A stretch of DNA of 8,016 bases from Candidatus Omnitrophota bacterium. GTDB taxonomy: Bacteria > Omnitrophota > Gorgyraeia > JABMRN01. Position 1 is the first letter of the stretch. The number at the start of each line of letters is the position of its first letter. Location of the stretch: contig JAQVOV010000068.1 of the NCBI GenBank assembly GCA_028702395.1, positions 1 to 8,016 on the forward strand. The letters run 5' to 3'. The translations under genes and the position numbers were made by a program. The notes below the pieces were generated by a model. The model ran no database searches. It had not been told where the DNA came from and saw only the letters and a list, made by a program, of their open reading frames with translations. This document shows, piece after piece, positions 6,051 to 8,016 of the stretch.

Positions 6051-7313
6051 ATGAAATACACATCAGTAAGAGGAATGGATGATATCCTTCCCCAGCATAG
6101 TAGCACTTGGCAGGAGATTGAAAGTAAGGCCAGGGAAATTTTTAGCTCATATGGATATAATGAAATACGAACACCTATCCTGGAAAAGACAGAAGTATTT
6201 AGTAGGGGCATAGGAGAGGGAACTGATATTGTTTCAAAAGAAATGTATACTTTTCAAGATAGGAAAGGAAGATCTCTTACTTTGCGGCCAGAGGGTACAG
6301 CGCCTATTGTTAGGAGTTATATACAAAATTCTTTGTCACAAATTTCTTTAGATATGCGATTGTTTTACATTGGGCCTATGTTTAGAAGTGAAAGACCTCA
6401 AAAAGGCAGATCACGTCAATTTCATCAGATAGGTTCAGAGCTGATCGGACCGGACTCACCTTATGCTGATGCTGAAATTATAATTCAGATGAATAAGCTT
6501 TTAAAGGAGGTTGGAATACAGGATTTTGATATGCAAATAAATAGCCTTGGTTGTAAAAAAGATAAGGAAATGTTTTCGCAAAAGCTGAAAAGCTATCTCA
6601 AGGGTAAAGAAAATGGTTTATGTGAAGATTGCAGCAGAAGGATAGATAAAAATGTTTTGAGAGTCTTGGATTGTAAGAATGATAAATGTAAAGAGATAGT
6701 AGAGAATGCGCCTGATGTTTCAAGCTGTTATTGCCAGGAGTGTGTTAGTCATTTTGAAACTATGCAGAAATTGCTGAATAAAATGGAAGTTAAATTCAGA
6801 ATAAATAAAAAACTTGTCAGGGGTTTGGATTATTACACAAAAACTGTTTTTGAAGTTTCTCATAAGGGGCTTGGATCTCAAGATGCTATAGGGGCCGGTG
6901 GAAGATATAATAATCTTGTAAAAGATCTTGGGGGACCGGATGTTGGAGCTGTAGGATATGCAATAGGGATGGAGAGAATGTTATTAGCAGTAGTAAAAGA
7001 TATGCATAAAAAAAATAAAAAGAAGATATCTTTAATATCGTTAGGTGACAAAGCAAAGGCTCAAGCTTTCCAACTTGCCGAGGATATCAGGGATGCCTTT
7101 AATATTCCAGTTTTATGTGATCTTAGGGATGGTTCATTGAAAACACAATTAAGGAATGCAGATAAACAGAACGTGGATCTCGTACTTATAATTGGTGAAA
7201 ATGAAATTGAAAAAGGAATAATTCTAGTTAGGGACATGAACTCAAAACAGCAAATAGAAGTCCCTGTTGATATTATATTGGATGATATCAAACAGAGGAT
7301 CACAGAGTTTTAA
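6051..7313 (+). CDS. hisS: Histidyl-tRNA synthetase
   Basis: Cytosolic class II aminoacyl-tRNA synthetase that charges tRNA-His; 420 residues, normal for the bacterial enzyme. It opens with RGMDDILP (7-14). Class II motif 2 covers the region from LTLRPEGTAPIVR (76-88) to FYIGPMFRSERPQKGRSRQFHQ (105-126, ATP and acceptor-end contacts). The HisRS-specific VRGLDYYTKTVFE (256-268) and motif 3 GAGGRYNNL (281-289) with GYAIGMERM (302-310) follow, then the C-terminal anticodon-binding domain (about 325-420). The insertion domain carries eight cysteines (168, 191, 194, 208, 213, 226, 228, 231), including CEDC and CYCQEC; similar clusters occur in many bacterial HisRS and could hold zinc, which I cannot confirm. 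AAAGGAAG (6039-6046) lies 4 nt before ATG. aspS follows, a common pairing in bacteria. No T-box leader is visible. It is not HisZ, since the catalytic HisRS motifs are intact. Confidence 0.98.
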   Translation: MKYTSVRGMDDILPQHSSTWQEIESKAREIFSSYGYNEIRTPILEKTEVFSRGIGEGTDIVSKEMYTFQDRKGRSLTLRPEGTAPIVRSYIQNSLSQISLDMRLFYIGPMFRSERPQKGRSRQFHQIGSELIGPDSPYADAEIIIQMNKLLKEVGIQDFDMQINSLGCKKDKEMFSQKLKSYLKGKENGLCEDCSRRIDKNVLRVLDCKNDKCKEIVENAPDVSSCYCQECVSHFETMQKLLNKMEVKFRINKKLVRGLDYYTKTVFEVSHKGLGSQDAIGAGGRYNNLVKDLGGPDVGAVGYAIGMERMLLAVVKDMHKKNKKKISLISLGDKAKAQAFQLAEDIRDAFNIPVLCDLRDGSLKTQLRNADKQNVDLVLIIGENEIEKGIILVRDMNSKQQIEVPVDIILDDIKQRITEF

Positions 7314-7341
7314 GACAAAAGATAAAAGAATAAAGATAAAA
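7314..7341. repeat. Short GATAAAA heptamer array directly after hisS stop
   Basis: Four units in 7-nt register begin on the first base after the stop codon: GACAAAA (7314), GATAAAA (7321), GAATAAA (7328) and GATAAAA (7335). The sequence is simple and AT-rich, so chance is more likely here than at the other arrays, but the period and the position match them. Confidence 0.6.
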
Positions 7342-7347
7342 GGGTGG

Positions 7348-7369
7348 AAGGTCCTAAATGAGTTTTTCG
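7348..7369 (+). repeat. 22-nt direct repeat, copy 1
   Basis: Matches 7448-7469 at 19 of 22 positions, exactly 100 bp apart, with the shared core CTAAATNAGTTTTTCG (7354-7369). This copy runs into GTAGGGGCG and the GC-rich palindrome that follows. Confidence 0.8.
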
Positions 7370-7399
7370 TAGGGGCGTACCAGCCTGCCGGCAGGCAGG
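7369..7399. repeat. GTAGGGGC half-element and CCTGCCGGCAGG palindrome
   Basis: GTAGGGGC (7369-7376) equals the first eight bases of the perfect palindrome at 1548. CCTGCCGGCAGG (7384-7395) is a perfect 12-bp palindrome extended by CAGG (7396-7399). Similar CCTGCCGGCAGG words are recalled as scattered intergenic repeats in candidate-phylum genomes. The combination looks like a mosaic of small repeat pieces. No T-run follows on the + strand, so a terminator role is doubtful. Confidence 0.6.
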
Positions 7400-7407
7400 T
7401 AAAAAGG

Positions 7408-7441
7408 AAATAGCAAAGTGCATATCGCAAATAGCATATCG
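7408..7441. repeat. Heptamer array, left arm of inverted pair before aspS
   Basis: Read on the - strand, these 34 bases split into heptamers ending in TG (CGATATG, CTATTTG, CGATATG, CACTTTG) plus six bases CTATTT. They align without gaps to 7468-7501 at 24 of 34 positions, unit against unit. The arms are separated by 26 nt that contain most of the second direct-repeat copy. Confidence 0.75.
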
Positions 7442-7447
7442 TAGATG

Positions 7448-7469
7448 AAAGTTCTAAATAAGTTTTTCG
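7448..7469 (+). repeat. 22-nt direct repeat, copy 2
   Basis: Second copy of the element at 7348-7369 (19 of 22 identical). It lies in the loop between the two heptamer arms; its last two bases are the first two of the right arm. Confidence 0.8.
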
Positions 7470-7501
7470 ATTCGCGCTTTGCGCTTTGCGAATAGCTATT
7501 T
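7468..7501. repeat. Heptamer array, right arm, CGCTTTG word, before aspS
   Basis: Units in register are CGATTCG (7468), CGCTTTG (7475), CGCTTTG (7482), CGAATAG (7489) and CTATTT (7496-7501). It is the inverted partner of 7408-7441, with the final six bases identical between the arms. It ends 9 nt before the AAAGGAAG ribosome binding site of aspS, so an aspS transcript starting upstream of 7408 would carry this imperfect hairpin in its leader. Confidence 0.8.
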
Positions 7502-7521
7502 AGTACAATGAAAGGAAGACA

Positions 7522-8016
7522 ATGTTACGAACGCATACATGTGGGCAAATTAATGAAAAGAACGTAAATGAACAAGTTACTATTTCAGGTTGGGTGAATT
7601 CAAGAAGAGATCATGGAGATGTTATTTTTGTTGATCTTAGAGATGCATATGGAATAACTCAGATAGTTTTTGATCCTAAAGAGAACGCACAAGCACACAA
7701 AATAGCTGAAACTATTAGAAATGAATATGTTCTACAAATAAAGGGGATCGTTCGGTTACGGCCTGGAGTTACAGAAAATCCAAAACTATTTACTGGGAAA
7801 ATTGAGATATTGGTAAAAGAGTGTATAGTTCTAAATACGGCAGAGACTCCTCCGTTTGAGATAGATGATATATCTAAGATAAATGAAGATGTAAGATTGA
7901 AATATCGATATCTGGATATTAGGCGAAAAGTTATGCAAAAAAACCTTAGGTTAAGAAGTAAAGTCATAAAGTTAATGAGGGATTTTTTTGATAGACAAGG
8001 CTTTGTTGATGTTGAG
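7522..8016 (+). CDS. aspS: Aspartyl-tRNA synthetase, N-terminal part (cut by window end)
   Basis: Bacterial-type class II synthetase that attaches aspartate to tRNA-Asp. The 165 visible codons cover the N-terminal anticodon-binding OB fold (about 1-105) with THTCG (4-8), GWVNSRRDHGDVIFVDLRD (23-41) and AETPPFEI, and then the start of the catalytic domain with RYLDIRR and the motif 1 region (about 130-165). The full protein is usually near 590 residues. His31 and Gly82 are the residues associated with non-discriminating enzymes, which also charge tRNA-Asn; the E. coli discriminating form has Leu in the RRDLG segment. AAAGGAAG (7511-7518) lies 3 nt before ATG. An ATG at 7508 is out of frame. 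aspS sits 208 nt after hisS with repeat structures between, so co-transcription is possible but not proven. Confidence 0.97.
   Translation, partial: MLRTHTCGQINEKNVNEQVTISGWVNSRRDHGDVIFVDLRDAYGITQIVFDPKENAQAHKIAETIRNEYVLQIKGIVRLRPGVTENPKLFTGKIEILVKECIVLNTAETPPFEIDDISKINEDVRLKYRYLDIRRKVMQKNLRLRSKVIKLMRDFFDRQGFVDVE

Noticed and set aside
7369..7400. Rho-independent terminator after hisS
   Set aside because: The CCTGCCGGCAGG stem has no adequate loop of its own and is followed by A's on the + strand, not T's.
7242..7430. Small minus-strand gene across the hisS end
   Set aside because: It runs through the hisS C-terminus and repeat DNA, has no recognisable domain and no ribosome binding site that I can see.
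7314..7521. T-box or other known riboswitch controlling aspS
   Set aside because: No specifier stem or conserved T-box sequence is seen; the gap is accounted for by repeats.

Overview
The window is a bacterial housekeeping region with every gene on the + strand. Coding DNA is AT-rich, with AGA arginine codons and A/T-ending codons favoured. The GuaB3-type IMP dehydrogenase matches the cyanobacterial version of that family unusually well along its whole length. DnaE is a full-length bacterial Pol III alpha, and the AspRS start is of the bacterial type. My best guess is an uncultivated lineage near Cyanobacteria (Margulisbacteria/WOR-1 type). Omnitrophota or another candidate phylum remains possible; this is inference from remembered family patterns, not a search.

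Layout. 1-357: non-coding, with a short array fragment at the left edge, a long array of 7-nt units with an ACG core (84-195), a candidate promoter (200-227), and a leader with a second 7-nt array (308-336) ending at the ribosome binding site. 358-1521: guaB3. 1548-1580: perfect 28-bp palindrome plus T-run, a candidate terminator, just ahead of dnaE (1603-5055). 5056-5160: GC-rich inverted heptamer arrays that can form a strong hairpin, then a second promoter (5161-5189). 5212-5634: a 140-aa protein of unknown function, sharing one base with an HU/IHF-family gene (5634-5936). 5937-6050: another inverted heptamer array. 6051-7313: hisS. 7314-7521: a GATAAAA array, a 22-nt direct repeat 100 bp apart, a GC-rich palindrome and a third inverted heptamer array. 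7522-8016: first 165 codons of aspS, cut by the window edge.

The genes are core replication, nucleoid, purine and translation functions: guanine nucleotide synthesis, the replicative polymerase, a nucleoid protein, and two aminoacyl-tRNA synthetases often found side by side. Nothing in the coding part looks like a new defence or metabolic system.

The unusual signal is non-coding. Four of the five non-coding gaps are largely filled with degenerate sequence of exact 7-nt period. Each site has its own core word (ACG; CTGG; CG with AGCT; TGTTATC; GATAAAA; CGCTTTG). Several arrays are arranged as inverted pairs, start directly after a stop codon, and end directly before a ribosome binding site or a -35 box. 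I do not recognise this as a named repeat family.
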